From Burkholderia pseudomultivorans (lineage in GTDB: Bacteria; Pseudomonadota; Gammaproteobacteria; Burkholderiales; Burkholderiaceae): a stretch of 64,000 nucleotides of DNA. Of this stretch, positions 1-8,932 are shown piece by piece. A program made the position numbers and the translations under genes. The notes beneath the pieces were generated by a model that did not search any database, was not told where the DNA came from, and saw only the letters and a program-made list of their open reading frames with translations. Positions within the stretch are counted from its first letter, which is position 1. The number at the start of each line of letters is the position of its first letter. The stretch spans positions 62,001-126,000 of the forward strand of contig NZ_CP013378.1 in the NCBI RefSeq assembly GCF_001718415.1. Reading direction: 5' to 3'.

Positions 1-366
1 CAGCGCGGTCGCGATCAGCGACGGCAGCGCCGCGGCGGCTTCCGCGCCGCGCGCGGTCAGCGTCAGCTCGATCATCCGGCGGTCCTGCTCGCTGCGCGAG
101 CGCGCGACCAGCCCCTTGCGTTCGAGACGGTCGAGCATTCGCGTCATCGAGCCGCTGTCGTACGACATCTTGCGCGACAGCTCGAACGGCGTGCGCGCAT
201 GACCGCGCGACAGCAGCAGGATCACGCCGATCTGCTGCGCGGTGAGATCGAACGGCGCGAGCGCACGGTCCATCCGCTCGACGAGCACCTGCCTGGCCTT
301 CGTCAGGTAGTAGCCGAGGCTCGTTTCCAGCGCGATGTTGTCGGGATCGTAGAGGCCGCCGGTCAT
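1..366 (-). CDS. MarR-family transcriptional regulator (3' part cut by window edge)
   Basis: The minus-strand frame opens with ATG at 366 and stays open to base 1, giving 122 residues without a stop. It starts MTGGLYDPDNIALETSLGYY and contains a winged-helix segment in which the recognition region reads SYDSGSMTRMLDRLERKGLV, followed by a wing-like RSRSEQDRRMIELTLT. This order is typical of MarR proteins, which are cytoplasmic dimeric repressors often controlling efflux or stress genes. It is divergent from the small membrane protein and the outer-membrane efflux lipoprotein to its right. Control of those genes is plausible but is inferred from position only. The C-terminal dimerisation helices lie outside the window. 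Confidence 0.85.
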   Translation of the reverse strand, partial: MTGGLYDPDNIALETSLGYYLTKARQVLVERMDRALAPFDLTAQQIGVILLLSRGHARTPFELSRKMSYDSGSMTRMLDRLERKGLVARSRSEQDRRMIELTLTARGAEAAAALPSLIATAL

Positions 367-531
367 TCGATTGCGCACGACGCAACAGTGCGTTTCAGGT
401 CAAAACGCGCCCAGTATCTTGAAAAATGATTGCTTAGTCAATATTATTTCAGGCAACCAGTTACGACGTGCATGCTGCACTGCCGGAGACTATGTTCTGA
501 CCGATTCGCCCGCGCTGCCGGGCACCCGAGG

Positions 532-822
532 ATGTTCGCGATGCTGTTCCTGAAAAATGCCGCCGGCGCGCTGCGCCGCAACCTGACCGATACCGCTCAT
601 CATGTGTTCTCCGGGCCGCACCGCGGCTGGAAGATCGCGCTGTACGTGACGATGCTGGTGGTGCCGGGCGGCTCGCTCGCCGCGCTCGGGATCGCGTGGT
701 TCGATCATCGCCGGCAGCGCAACGCGAAAGGCGCGGCGCGCCGCGGCACGACCCGGCCGGGCGCGACGGAACCGTCGTCATGGCGTGCGGCCGCCGAGCC
801 GGTGCCCGCACGCTGCCACTGA
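532..822 (+). CDS. small hypothetical membrane protein
   Basis: This is a 96-residue reading frame starting at ATG 532 (MFAMLFLKNAAGALRRNLTD). One hydrophobic segment lies around residues 35-57 (IALYVTMLVVPGGSLAALGI) and is followed by a basic, Arg-rich tail. The frame remains open upstream to 430, but the extra residues look non-coding. I do not recognise a family. It probably sits in the inner membrane with one helix. It lies between the divergent marR-type gene and the efflux lipoprotein gene and could belong to the same regulon. It could also be a chance frame in GC-rich DNA, although the TM segment and the lack of a better opposite-strand gene favour it being real. Confidence 0.45.
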   Translation: MFAMLFLKNAAGALRRNLTDTAHHVFSGPHRGWKIALYVTMLVVPGGSLAALGIAWFDHRRQRNAKGAARRGTTRPGATEPSSWRAAAEPVPARCH

Positions 823-1061
823 CGCGGCGCGGCCGGGCCGCGTCGTTTTCCCCTTTCCTGTCCGCCTCACCGGCTGCGTCGCCGCGCAAGCGATCCGTAA
901 TGCCCGGTAAACCGGCCTGACGCGCCGGTAACACATTCCGCTCGCCGCGCACCGTACCCTAACGGGTGCGCAGCCCTTCCGCCGTCAGTTACCATTTGTC
1001 CGCCAGCGGCAACGACCGCATCGCGCAGCGCCGCCCGCTGCGCCCAGACAGGAAAATCACG

Positions 1062-2624
1062 ATGCCGTACGCCTCACTCCCGCGCGCCGTTCGCCCGCTG
1101 AGCGCCGCCGTCGCCGTTGCGACGGCCGTGCTGCTCGCCGGCTGCGCCGTCGGCCCCGACTATCATCGTCCCGACACGTCGATTCCCGCCGCCTTCAAGG
1201 AAGCGCCCGCCGGCTGGAAAGTCGCGCAGCCGGCCGACCGCGCCGATCGCGGCCCGTGGTGGACGGTCTACAACGATCCGCAGCTGAACGCGCTCATCGA
1301 CAAGCTCAACGCGTCGAACCAGACCATCGCGCAATCGGCGGCCGCGTACCGGCAGGCGCGCGCGCTCGTCACCGAGGCGCGCGCCGCGTATTTCCCGACC
1401 GTCGGGCTGAGCGCGTCGGGTTCGCGCTCGCGCACGCCGCGGGCGTCTTCTTCGTCGTCGTCGACCTTCGGCGGCTCGTCGAGCACGATCGGCAACAGCT
1501 ACAGCGTCGGCCTCGATGCGAGCTGGGAGCCCGATCTGTGGGGCAAGGTGAGCCGCACCGTCAGCGCGCAGCGCGCCGGCGAAGCGGCCGCCGCCGCCGA
1601 TCTCGCGAACGCGCGGCTGTCGCAGCAGGCGCTGCTCGCGCAGACCTACTTCCAGCTGCGCACCTCCGACGCGCTGCAAAAGCTGCTCGACGATACCGTG
1701 CAGTCGTACCAGCAGTCGCTGAAGCTCACCGAAAACCAGTACGCGCAGGGCGTCGCCGCGCGCGTGGACGTGATCCAGGCGCAGACCCAGCTGCAGAGCG
1801 CGCAGGCGGCGTCGATCGACAACGGCGTCGCGCGCGCGCAGTACGAGCATGCGATCGCGACGCTGATCGGCGAACCGGCGTCGACCTTCTCGCTGCCGCC
1901 GATGCCGCTCGCGGCCGAACCGCCGGTCACGCCGGTCGACGTGCCGTCCGCGCTGCTCGAGCGCCGTCCCGACATCGCCGCGGCCGAGCGCCGCGCGGCG
2001 GCCGCGAACGAGCAGATCGGCGTCGCGATCTCGGCGTTCTTCCCGACGCTCACGCTGTCGGCGAGCGGCGGCTTCGAGAGCTCGGTGTGGTCGCAGCTGT
2101 TCACGCTGCCCGCGCGGTTCTGGACGGTCGGCCCGCAGCTCGCGGCGACGCTGTTCGACGCGGGCCTGCGCGCCGCGCAGACCGAGGCCGCGCGCGCGAC
2201 CTACGACCAGGACGTGGCCGCGTATCGGCTGTCGGTGCTGAGCGCGTTCCAGGACGTCGAGGACAATCTCGCGTCGCAGCGCATCCTCGCGCAGGAAATC
2301 GACGTGCAGCGGCAGGCCGTCGAAAACGCCCAGCATTCGCTCGCGATCGTCACGAACCAGTACAAGGCCGGCACCGTCGCCTACCTGAACGTGCTGACCG
2401 CGCAGGCCACCGCCTTCACCGCGCAGCAGAAGCTCGCGTCGATCGCGGGCCAGCGGATGGTGTCGTCGGTCGGTCTCGTGAAGGCGCTCGGCGGCGGCTG
2501 GAGCGCGTCGGACATGGCGCGCGAAACCGGCGAGATGGCCGCGCCCGCGCCGTTGCCGGCCTCCGCCGCGGCAGCGCCGGCCGCGGCCGCAGCCTCGGGC
2601 GCCGGCGCGCTCGCACAGCAGTAA
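1062..2624 (+). CDS. outer-membrane efflux lipoprotein, NodT/OprM family
   Basis: The product has 520 residues. It is the outer-membrane channel component of tripartite RND- or MFS-type drug efflux, expected as a lipid-anchored trimer with a periplasmic alpha-barrel. The signal peptide ends in the lipobox LLAGC with Cys28, followed by AVGPDYHRP, a hallmark of NodT-type proteins. Two OEP repeats follow, including the conserved LLERRPDIAAAERRAAAANE segment. The C-terminus is Ala-rich. ATG 1062 is preceded by ACAGGAAAATC and gives a proper lipoprotein signal, unlike the longer frame beginning at 966. No membrane-fusion protein or inner-membrane pump gene adjoins it, so it appears to be an orphan channel or to pair with a distant pump. 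Confidence 0.93.
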   Translation: MPYASLPRAVRPLSAAVAVATAVLLAGCAVGPDYHRPDTSIPAAFKEAPAGWKVAQPADRADRGPWWTVYNDPQLNALIDKLNASNQTIAQSAAAYRQARALVTEARAAYFPTVGLSASGSRSRTPRASSSSSSTFGGSSSTIGNSYSVGLDASWEPDLWGKVSRTVSAQRAGEAAAAADLANARLSQQALLAQTYFQLRTSDALQKLLDDTVQSYQQSLKLTENQYAQGVAARVDVIQAQTQLQSAQAASIDNGVARAQYEHAIATLIGEPASTFSLPPMPLAAEPPVTPVDVPSALLERRPDIAAAERRAAAANEQIGVAISAFFPTLTLSASGGFESSVWSQLFTLPARFWTVGPQLAATLFDAGLRAAQTEAARATYDQDVAAYRLSVLSAFQDVEDNLASQRILAQEIDVQRQAVENAQHSLAIVTNQYKAGTVAYLNVLTAQATAFTAQQKLASIAGQRMVSSVGLVKALGGGWSASDMARETGEMAAPAPLPASAAAAPAAAAASGAGALAQQ

Positions 2625-2645
2625 GCGAAGCGCGCGGCGTGCGCG

Positions 2646-3434
2646 TCAGCGCATCGCGTCGCCGTAGATCAGCGACACCTGGCCGTTGCCGATCGGGTGG
2701 CCGAGCAGGTTCAGCAGGCCCGCGAGGTTGGCCTGCTGCTCGGGCGCCGCATGCGCGGTGCCGCGAAACCCGCCGCTGCCGGGCCCGAAGCTGCCGTGCC
2801 CGTCGAGGAACAGCGGGCCCTGCGTCGTCGTCAGGTCGAGATCGGCGCCCGTGCCCTTCGCCTGCAGCACCGCGCGGTACGAGCCGAGCGGCTTCACGCG
2901 CGACACACGCGAACTCATCCCGTCGATCGTCACCGTCAGCTGGCCGAACGCATTGCTGCCGATCAGTCGCCAGTCGGTCCAGCCGAGCCGCACGTCGCCC
3001 TGCAGGTCCAGCGTATTGAACGGCGTGCCGAGCCCTGCGAGCAGCGACGCGGGCACGGCCATCGCGCCCGCCGACAGCACGGCGCCGCGCCACGTCGCAT
3101 CGAGCGTGACGGGCTCCGGCATCGCTTCGGTCTGGCGCATGCGCATCTGCACGCGCCCGGTCAGCAGCGGCCAGAAGCGCGTGGTCCACTCGACGCGGCC
3201 GGGCAGCAGCGTCGCCGCGCTCTGGTCGGCGCCCGGCGCGAGCATCAGCGTGCCCGAACCGTGCCACAGCGAGCCGGCCGGATCGGCAAGATTCACGTGG
3301 CCGCCGGTCGCGCGCGCGAACTGCGGCGCGATCCACGCGGCCGGCGCGAGCGCGACCAGCGTGACCACGGTCGCGAGGCCGCCCGTCGCGACCCACGGCA
3401 ATGCGGCGGCGAGCCGCCTGATCCACGGCCTCAT
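2646..3434 (-). CDS. gspN: type II secretion protein GspN
   Basis: The product has 262 residues and is the last gene of the minus-strand gsp run. GspN is an inner-membrane-anchored accessory component of the type II secretion system, found in only some species, and its exact role is poorly defined. One N-terminal TM segment spans about residues 12-33 (LPWVATGGLATVVTLVALAP). The periplasmic domain has the family's repeated pattern of LWHGSGTL-, LDATWRGAVL- and LDLQGDVRLGW-like strands. It starts at ATG 3434, 31 bp after the gspM stop, so it is probably co-transcribed. It converges with the efflux lipoprotein gene, with only 21 bp between the two stops. Confidence 0.92.
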   Translation of the reverse strand: MRPWIRRLAAALPWVATGGLATVVTLVALAPAAWIAPQFARATGGHVNLADPAGSLWHGSGTLMLAPGADQSAATLLPGRVEWTTRFWPLLTGRVQMRMRQTEAMPEPVTLDATWRGAVLSAGAMAVPASLLAGLGTPFNTLDLQGDVRLGWTDWRLIGSNAFGQLTVTIDGMSSRVSRVKPLGSYRAVLQAKGTGADLDLTTTQGPLFLDGHGSFGPGSGGFRGTAHAAPEQQANLAGLLNLLGHPIGNGQVSLIYGDAMR

Positions 3435-3465
3435 CGAGCGCCCGCCGCTTGCGTCATCCGTATCC

Positions 3466-3972
3466 TCATTTCTGCGTCGAGGGCTGCATCACGGCCGTCA
3501 GGTCGACCTGGCCGTCCTCCTTCAGCGCCGTCGCGTGCGCCTCGCCGACCTGCACCTTGAACTGCCGGCGCGCATCGTCGAGCCATTGCGTCCACGCCGG
3601 GAACGACACGTTCTTCATCTGGATCTGCACGCCGTTGCCGACGATCTGCACCTGCGCGCCCTGCAGCCCGTGGTCGGACAGCGACGCGGTCAGCGCGTCC
3701 TTCAGCGCGAGGCCGGTCGGCGCGACGCCCTGCGCGGCGGCGGCGAGCGACTTCGCCTCGTTGGCCTGCGCGGTCATCTGCGCGAGCTCGCGGCGCATCG
3801 TCGGCAGCTCGCGCTGGATGCGCGCGCGGCCTTCCTGCGCGGGCGACCACAGCACCGAATACGCGATCGCGACGGCCAGCACGGCGCCGCCCCAGCCGAG
3901 CAGCGTCTTTTCGCGCGGCGTGCGCTCGCCCCAGAACTGGGCCAGCGTCTCGTTCAGTTGTGCGGTGTTCAT
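3466..3972 (-). CDS. gspM: type II secretion protein GspM
   Basis: The product has 168 residues. GspM is a bitopic inner-membrane protein of the secretion platform that dimerises with GspL through a ferredoxin-like periplasmic domain. The sequence shows a short cytoplasmic N-terminus (MNTAQLNETLAQFWGERTP), a TM at about residues 27-43 (GWGGAVLAVAIAYSVLW), a helical linker and a C-terminal alpha/beta domain ending QPSTQK. The ATG at 3972 overlaps the gspL stop by 4 bp (ATGA), which fixes the start and implies translational coupling. The long upstream open frame in this register is the antisense-free shadow of gspL and is not part of the gene. Confidence 0.93.
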   Translation of the reverse strand: MNTAQLNETLAQFWGERTPREKTLLGWGGAVLAVAIAYSVLWSPAQEGRARIQRELPTMRRELAQMTAQANEAKSLAAAAQGVAPTGLALKDALTASLSDHGLQGAQVQIVGNGVQIQMKNVSFPAWTQWLDDARRQFKVQVGEAHATALKEDGQVDLTAVMQPSTQK

Positions 3973-5357
3973 GAGCGGCTCCGGATCGTCCATTTGCCCG
4001 TGTTGCTGTCGACTTCGCCGGACAGCCCGTTGCGCGCAAGGCGCTGCGGGAAGTCGGGATCGACCTTGACCTCGGGCTTGAAGCCGACGTCGAGCCGCCG
4101 GTCGTGATAGTCGAGCGACGCGATCCCGTTCTGCGGCAGCGCGCCCAGCGAACGCGACAGCCCGCTCGCGAGCGCGAGGAAATCGTTCGGCGACAGTTCG
4201 CCGGCCGCGAGCCGCAGCTGGTCGAGCTGGCGCTGCATTTGCGCGGGCGGATCGAGCACCGTGGTCGTCTTCGGGAACGCGGACAGCAGCGTCTCGGTGA
4301 TCTGTGCCGACAGCGCGTCGCGTTCGCGCGACAGCTTCCACCAGTGCAGGTTCATCCCGATCACCGCGACGCCGAGCGTCGCCGCCACGAGCGCGATCGG
4401 CACGCGCAGGCGCTTCAGCGTCGCGCGATCGAAGCGCCACGGCTGCGATTCGAATTCGAACTGGCACAGATCGAAGCGCTCGGCGAGCGCGCGGTGCGCG
4501 AACGCATCGAACGACAGCGGCATCGCGCCCGGCAGCAGCGGGCCGCCGTCGGTGCGGCCGACCGAGGCGAGGCGCGGCTCCGCCCCCGGTTCGCCGAGTT
4601 CGTACAGCTCGACGGCGCCGCCGCCGGCCAGCGCGGCCAGCGTGCCGGTCGCGCGCGAGGCGGGCGCCGCGAAGCCTTCGCCGAGCGCGCCGCGCGCGAT
4701 CGCCAGCTCGAGGCGCGGCGCGCCGGTCGCGACGGGCTGCGCGCCGGCCTCGACCAGCACCGGCTCGACCGACGTCGCGACGCCGAGCACCGCGGCCACC
4801 GCAGCCGGGCGCGCATCGGGCGCGGCCGCCGCGTCGGCGTCGAGCTCGGGCGCGTCGCCGCCGGCCAGGGCGTCGGGCAAATCGGCCGCATCGGCCGCCG
4901 GCCGGGCTGACGCGAGCGGCGCAGGCAGGCAGCGCGTCGCCGGCACCGCGCGCAGATGCCGGTGGCCGGCCGCGACGAACGCGTCGCAGATCGCGCGGAA
5001 CCACGCGCGATCGACGACGGCCAGCACGCGACGTCCGTCCGGCAGCGGCGCAGGATCGAGTGCGATATGGCAGCCGAGCGGATCCTGGATCAGCTGGTCC
5101 TCGACGATGTTGGGCAGCGCCTGGCGCAGCTTCGGCCCCTTGAGCGGCGGCACGGTCGCGGCCAGCAGCAACACGTCGCGCGCGGCGACGATCAGCACCG
5201 TCGCGGCCGCGCGCGGCAGCAGCGCGAGCGCGGCGCGGCCCGCGCGCTGCACGTGGCCGGCCTTGTCGACGAGCGTGAACGGCAGCTCGGGCCACTGCCA
5301 TTCCTGCAACGGCACGGCGGGCTCGCGCGGCGGCAATGAAACAATCAACGTGCTCAA
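3969..5357 (-). CDS. gspL: type II secretion protein GspL
   Basis: The product has 462 residues. GspL links the cytoplasmic ATPase GspE to the inner-membrane platform. The N-terminal two thirds are the actin-like cytoplasmic domain that contacts GspE. A single TM near residues 320-345 (IALVAATLGVAVIGMNLHWW) is followed by a periplasmic ferredoxin-like domain. An Ala/Asp-rich low-complexity stretch (about residues 150-190) interrupts the cytoplasmic domain and is probably a flexible linker. The start appears to be TTG at 5357, preceded by a purine-rich GGGAGAGGAG sequence. No ATG is well placed. It lies 24 bp downstream of gspK and overlaps gspM by 4 bp. Confidence 0.92.
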   Translation of the reverse strand: MSTLIVSLPPREPAVPLQEWQWPELPFTLVDKAGHVQRAGRAALALLPRAAATVLIVAARDVLLLAATVPPLKGPKLRQALPNIVEDQLIQDPLGCHIALDPAPLPDGRRVLAVVDRAWFRAICDAFVAAGHRHLRAVPATRCLPAPLASARPAADAADLPDALAGGDAPELDADAAAAPDARPAAVAAVLGVATSVEPVLVEAGAQPVATGAPRLELAIARGALGEGFAAPASRATGTLAALAGGGAVELYELGEPGAEPRLASVGRTDGGPLLPGAMPLSFDAFAHRALAERFDLCQFEFESQPWRFDRATLKRLRVPIALVAATLGVAVIGMNLHWWKLSRERDALSAQITETLLSAFPKTTTVLDPPAQMQRQLDQLRLAAGELSPNDFLALASGLSRSLGALPQNGIASLDYHDRRLDVGFKPEVKVDPDFPQRLARNGLSGEVDSNTGKWTIRSRS

Positions 5358-5381
5358 GAGCTCCTCTCCCGAATGGCGTCG

Positions 5382-6524
5382 TTATAGCTGATCGCGGATG
5401 CGCACGACCCGCGTCGAGTGCGTGGTCGGATCACGATACACGAGCGAGGTGCGATCGACCTCCGCGCGGTCGTGCTGGATCCGGCCATGCACGATGAAAT
5501 AGCTCGAATTGACGTCGACCTGGCTCGAGTCGATCGTCACGTTCGGTGCGCCGGCGCCGCGCAGCGCCAGCTGCACGTCGCCGACGTTGCGGAAAAACAC
5601 CGTCTCGCGGCGCGACACCAGCGCCTGCGCGGACGACACGCTCATCCCCGGCATCAGCGCCGCGATCACCTCGGCGGGCGCAGTGTTCATGTTCACGGGC
5701 GTCGTGGTCGGCAGCACGGTGACGAACGGGCGCAGCCGCTCGACCATCTCGGGCGTCACGCCGTCGACGTCGAGCAGGCTGTCGACGCCCGTCATCATCA
5801 GCGGCGCGGGCCCGCGTTCGCCGCCGGCCAGGCCGGGATCGTCGGTGAAGTCGCTGCCGCCCTGCATGTCGCCGCCGGCCGGCGCGGTCGGCGCGATGCC
5901 GCCGCCGGGCAGCGTCGGCAGCTGGAAGCGCGTCGCCGAATGCATCAGGCCCGCGCGCACCTGCAGCGCGATCCGCTTCGCGAACGCGCCGTCGTAGCCG
6001 AGCGTCGTCAGCAGGCGCTGGAACGCCTGCAACTGCGCGACGTTGAGCTGCAGCACGCCGGGCGCCGGCGACGCGACGAGGTTGCGCAGGTTGAACTTCG
6101 CCTGCGCATCCTCGATCGAGCCGGAGATATAGGTGTCCTCGCCGCCGTCGGCATTGGGCGCGCCGATCCGGCCGAGGAAATCCGACAGCTTCGTCTTCGC
6201 GATCGGCACGGCCCAGATCCCGCCGAGATACGTGATGCCGGGTGCCGTATCGCCTTCGGAACGCAGGATCATCCGGGTCCAGTCGAGTGCGCCGCGCGCC
6301 ACCCACTGCGCCTGCGCGAGCATGCGCTGGTTCTCGATGCGGCGCACCTGCACCTGCTGGCGCCACAGCATCCCCGAGACGAGGATCGCCGACAGCGCGA
6401 CCACCAGCAGCGCGGTGATGATCGCCGCGCCGCGCTGCGCGCGCCGTGCGCGGCTACGCGCCGGACGCGAGGCGGCTGCACGGCCGGCCTGGATCGAACG
6501 GTGAGGGCGGGCGCGCATCGTCAT
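5382..6524 (-). CDS. gspK: type II secretion minor pseudopilin GspK
   Basis: The product has 380 residues. GspK caps the pseudopilus tip with GspI and GspJ. The basic leader (about 32 residues ending RRAQRG) is followed by AAIITALLVVALSAILVSGM. GspK characteristically lacks the Glu+5 found in other pseudopilins, and none is seen here. The large alpha-helical insertion expected for this family fits the length. The central segment (TYISGSIEDAQAKFNLRNLV) is the conserved GspK signature. The ATG at 6524 overlaps the gspJ stop (4 bp). A second ATG 6 bp downstream is also possible. The frame runs far upstream through gspJ but is not coding there. Confidence 0.92.
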   Translation of the reverse strand: MTMRARPHRSIQAGRAAASRPARSRARRAQRGAAIITALLVVALSAILVSGMLWRQQVQVRRIENQRMLAQAQWVARGALDWTRMILRSEGDTAPGITYLGGIWAVPIAKTKLSDFLGRIGAPNADGGEDTYISGSIEDAQAKFNLRNLVASPAPGVLQLNVAQLQAFQRLLTTLGYDGAFAKRIALQVRAGLMHSATRFQLPTLPGGGIAPTAPAGGDMQGGSDFTDDPGLAGGERGPAPLMMTGVDSLLDVDGVTPEMVERLRPFVTVLPTTTPVNMNTAPAEVIAALMPGMSVSSAQALVSRRETVFFRNVGDVQLALRGAGAPNVTIDSSQVDVNSSYFIVHGRIQHDRAEVDRTSLVYRDPTTHSTRVVRIRDQL

Positions 6525-7228
6525 TCCCCGACGAGAAACACGCGCGTGACCGGCACGCGCAGCGACGTCGCGCCGATGCTGACCTGCAGCCCCGTCACCG
6601 CGCGCGGCGGCGGCGCATTGCCGAGCTGCGGCACCTTCAGCGCATCGTTGTTCTGCGCGAGCGTGTCGTTGGCCGCCTGCACGCTGGTGGTCCAGCCCAC
6701 GCGCGGCACGTACAGCTTCGCGTCGATCGCGCCGACGCCGCCCATCAGCGCGACCGCGCTCCAGCCGTCGACGCTGCTGTCCTTCAACAGGCTGCGCAGC
6801 CGGTTCGCGTCGTCGAGCGGCGGCGACGCATAGCGCACCACGCGCCCGCCGGCGATCCGGTAGCGGACCACCTGCAGCCGCGGCGCGGCGCCCGGCACGT
6901 CGAACTCGCGGACGATCTGCAGCGTATTGCCGGCGACGCCGATCGCGGGCTGGCCCGCTTCGTCGTCGGTTGCCGCGAGGCGCGCGTCGATGCGCATCTG
7001 GTCGAACATCTGCGCGAAGATGCGCTCGTCCTCCATCGCGGACGCCACCTTGTCGCGGCCGCGCATGATCTGGTCGAGCCCGCGCCACGCGAGGATCGCG
7101 ACCACCGCGAGGATCGCGATCGCGATCATCAGCTCGATCAGCGTGAAGCCGCGCGCGCGGCGACGCGGGTGGGCAGGGCGGACGGCCGGGCGCGGCATCG
7201 GTGCGTCAGAGCGAACGGCTGGTTTCAT
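6521..7228 (-). CDS. gspJ: type II secretion minor pseudopilin GspJ
   Basis: The product has 235 residues. This minor pseudopilin of the tip complex has a basic prepilin leader ending RRRARG (27 residues), cleavage before FTLIELMIAIAILAVVAILA, and Glu at +5 of the mature protein. The mature body carries the expected GspJ pattern (AWRGLDQIMRGRDKVASAM). The ATG at 7228 overlaps the end of gspI by 23 bp and has a GGTGG sequence upstream. An alternative ATG at 7198 would remove the overlap but lacks a ribosome binding site. It needs the prepilin peptidase, which is not encoded in this window. Confidence 0.93.
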   Translation of the reverse strand: MKPAVRSDAPMPRPAVRPAHPRRRARGFTLIELMIAIAILAVVAILAWRGLDQIMRGRDKVASAMEDERIFAQMFDQMRIDARLAATDDEAGQPAIGVAGNTLQIVREFDVPGAAPRLQVVRYRIAGGRVVRYASPPLDDANRLRSLLKDSSVDGWSAVALMGGVGAIDAKLYVPRVGWTTSVQAANDTLAQNNDALKVPQLGNAPPPRAVTGLQVSIGATSLRVPVTRVFLVGE

Positions 7229-7628
7229 TCGCGACCACCGTCACCATCTGCGCGAGCACGCCGGAGCGGCCCGGCATGCTCACCGATATCTCGACGCGCC
7301 GGAACACCGGGTTCGGCGTCGCGCTCACGCGCTGCGAGCACACGAGCTGCACGTTGCCTTGCGAGCAGTCGAAACTCTGGTCCCCGACGGCCGGCCACGC
7401 ATGCGCGAGCCGCAGCTGCGCGAGCGCGTTGTCGGCGCTCCAGCCGGCCAGCAGCCGGCGATGCAGGTCGGACGCGCCGGTCGCCATCGTGCCGACCGCG
7501 CGAATCGACGCGGCGAGCGCGATCGCGATGATCGCGAGCGCGACCAGCACCTCGATCATCGTGAAGCCGCGCGCGCGCCGACCGCGGGCGGGCGCTGAAA
7601 CAGGGGAACAGGGCATCCGACGACGCAT
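7206..7628 (-). CDS. gspI: type II secretion minor pseudopilin GspI
   Basis: The product has 140 residues. GspI starts assembly of the GspI-J-K tip complex. The leader MRRRMPCSPVSAPARGRRARG (21 residues) is unusually long and basic for this subunit, and is followed by FTMIEVLVALAIIAIALAAS with Glu at +5. The mature domain holds the Cys pair DCSQGNVQLVC, probably a disulfide in the periplasm. The ATG at 7628 lies 2 bp beyond the gspH stop. The 3' end overlaps gspJ by 23 bp, so H, I and J are translated as a tightly packed unit. Confidence 0.92.
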   Translation of the reverse strand: MRRRMPCSPVSAPARGRRARGFTMIEVLVALAIIAIALAASIRAVGTMATGASDLHRRLLAGWSADNALAQLRLAHAWPAVGDQSFDCSQGNVQLVCSQRVSATPNPVFRRVEISVSMPGRSGVLAQMVTVVANETSRSL

Positions 7629-7630
7629 CG

Positions 7631-8263
7631 TCACTGCACCTCGTAGCGGCCGTTGCCGGTGCCGACGATCGTCGCACTGCCGGCGGCCGAATGCAGCGTC
7701 ACGCGCACCGGCGTGTCGATGCTCTCGGTGCCGAACACGACGCGGCTCGCGCGCGTGTCGGAACCGGGGTAGTCGATATCGGCGCCCGTCACGCCGGCAT
7801 CCCAGTTGCGCGGGCGCAGCAGGTCGTCGCGCAGCGTACGCCAGCCGTCGGGCGAGCTCACGTCGAACTGGAAGCCGTGCGCGGTCGGCTGCCACGCGAT
7901 CGGGCGCGCGCGCACCTGCGCCTCGTCGCCGGCGGTCTCGAACAGCAGCGCGAGCCGCTGCGCTTCCTCGCGCAGGTCGGTGCGCGGATTGCGCGTCAGC
8001 GACAGCGACGCGAGCGACACCAGCAGGCCCGCGATCACCAGCACGACGAGCATTTCGAGCAGCGTGAAGCCGCGGGCTGCGCGACGGCGATGCGTCGCCC
8101 GCTGCCCGCCGAAGGCAGCGTGCGCGGCGGACGGCCTGACCGTCTCCGCGGCCCCGCGGCGAGATTCCGGCTCGCTCGCCCCACACGCCAGGACGGACGG
8201 CGCCGCCGCGCGGCGCATGCCGCCGTCGCAGCCGGAGCGGTGGGTCGTACGAAGGGCGGGCAT
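7631..8263 (-). CDS. gspH: type II secretion minor pseudopilin GspH
   Basis: The frame encodes up to 210 residues. GspH is the minor pseudopilin thought to connect the tip to the GspG shaft. Cleavage is expected in RRRAARG / FTLLEMLVVLVIAGLLVSLA, with Glu at +5. The start is uncertain. ATG 8263 would give a 65-residue leader and ATG 8218 a 50-residue leader, both far longer than usual for class III leaders. No ATG, GTG or TTG lies closer, and neither ATG has a clear Shine-Dalgarno sequence. The mature domain is of normal size. It follows gspG by 40 bp and precedes gspI by 2 bp. Confidence 0.88.
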   Translation of the reverse strand: MPALRTTHRSGCDGGMRRAAAPSVLACGASEPESRRGAAETVRPSAAHAAFGGQRATHRRRAARGFTLLEMLVVLVIAGLLVSLASLSLTRNPRTDLREEAQRLALLFETAGDEAQVRARPIAWQPTAHGFQFDVSSPDGWRTLRDDLLRPRNWDAGVTGADIDYPGSDTRASRVVFGTESIDTPVRVTLHSAAGSATIVGTGNGRYEVQ

Positions 8264-8302
8264 GAAGCGCAGGGACGAAAGATCGGAGCGGTCAGCGACG
8301 GC

Positions 8303-8755
8303 TTATTGCCACGAGCCGATGTCGGTATCGTTGCCTTCGCCGCCTTCCTTGCCGTCGGCGCCGTAGCTGAACACGTCGATCTCGCCGTGCACGCCCGGGT
8401 TCAGGTATTTGTACGCGTTGCCCCACGGATCGTTCGGCAGGCGCTCGAGATAACCGCCGTCCTTCCAGTTGTTCGGAATCGGATCGGTGGACGGCTTCTG
8501 GATCAGCGCGTTCAGGCCCTGCTCCTGGGTCGGATAGCGGCCGTTGTCGAGACGGTACAGCTTCAGCGCCTGCATGATCGTGCCGATGTCCTGCTTGGCG
8601 GCGATGCGGCGTGCCTCGTCCGGGCGGCTCATGATCTTCGGCACGATCAGCGCGGCGAGGATCCCGAGGATCGCGACCACCACCATGATCTCGATCAGCG
8701 TGAAACCGCGCTGACGGCGGGCGGCTCCATTGCGGCGAGTGATCCACGTTTGCAT
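8303..8755 (-). CDS. gspG: type II secretion major pseudopilin GspG
   Basis: The product has 150 residues. GspG is the main shaft subunit of the periplasmic pseudopilus. The leader is [17 protein letters not shown] (17 residues), then [20 protein letters not shown] with Glu at +5. The conserved calcium-binding loop region is visible in [15 protein letters not shown], followed by DVFSYGADG. It is the first gene of the leftward gspG-HIJKLMN run. The 177-bp gap to the divergent gspC start should hold both promoters. Maturation needs a prepilin peptidase (GspO/PilD), which is absent here and presumably supplied by the type IV pilus locus. Confidence 0.96.
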   Translation of the reverse strand: MQTWITRRNGAARRQRGFTLIEIMVVVAILGILAALIVPKIMSRPDEARRIAAKQDIGTIMQALKLYRLDNGRYPTQEQGLNALIQKPSTDPIPNNWKDGGYLERLPNDPWGNAYKYLNPGVHGEIDVFSYGADGKEGGEGNDTDIGSWQ

Positions 8756-8932
8756 GACTGACTACCTCTTTCCAAAAAATGTCGTCGATTGAATGACGCG
8801 CCCGTGACATCCGGACAAATGCCTGACGGCAAGCTTCCGTTATCCCGGAACGCGGAGCACGCATTGTAAGGCGCGCACCGCCGAGGGCTTTCACTCAACG
8901 CAAATTTCACATACATCCGTACAATAGCGCGC

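Noticed and set aside
1074..2336. 420-codon minus-strand frame opposite the efflux lipoprotein gene
   Set aside because: Antisense shadow of a clear gene; the translation is Arg-rich without motifs.
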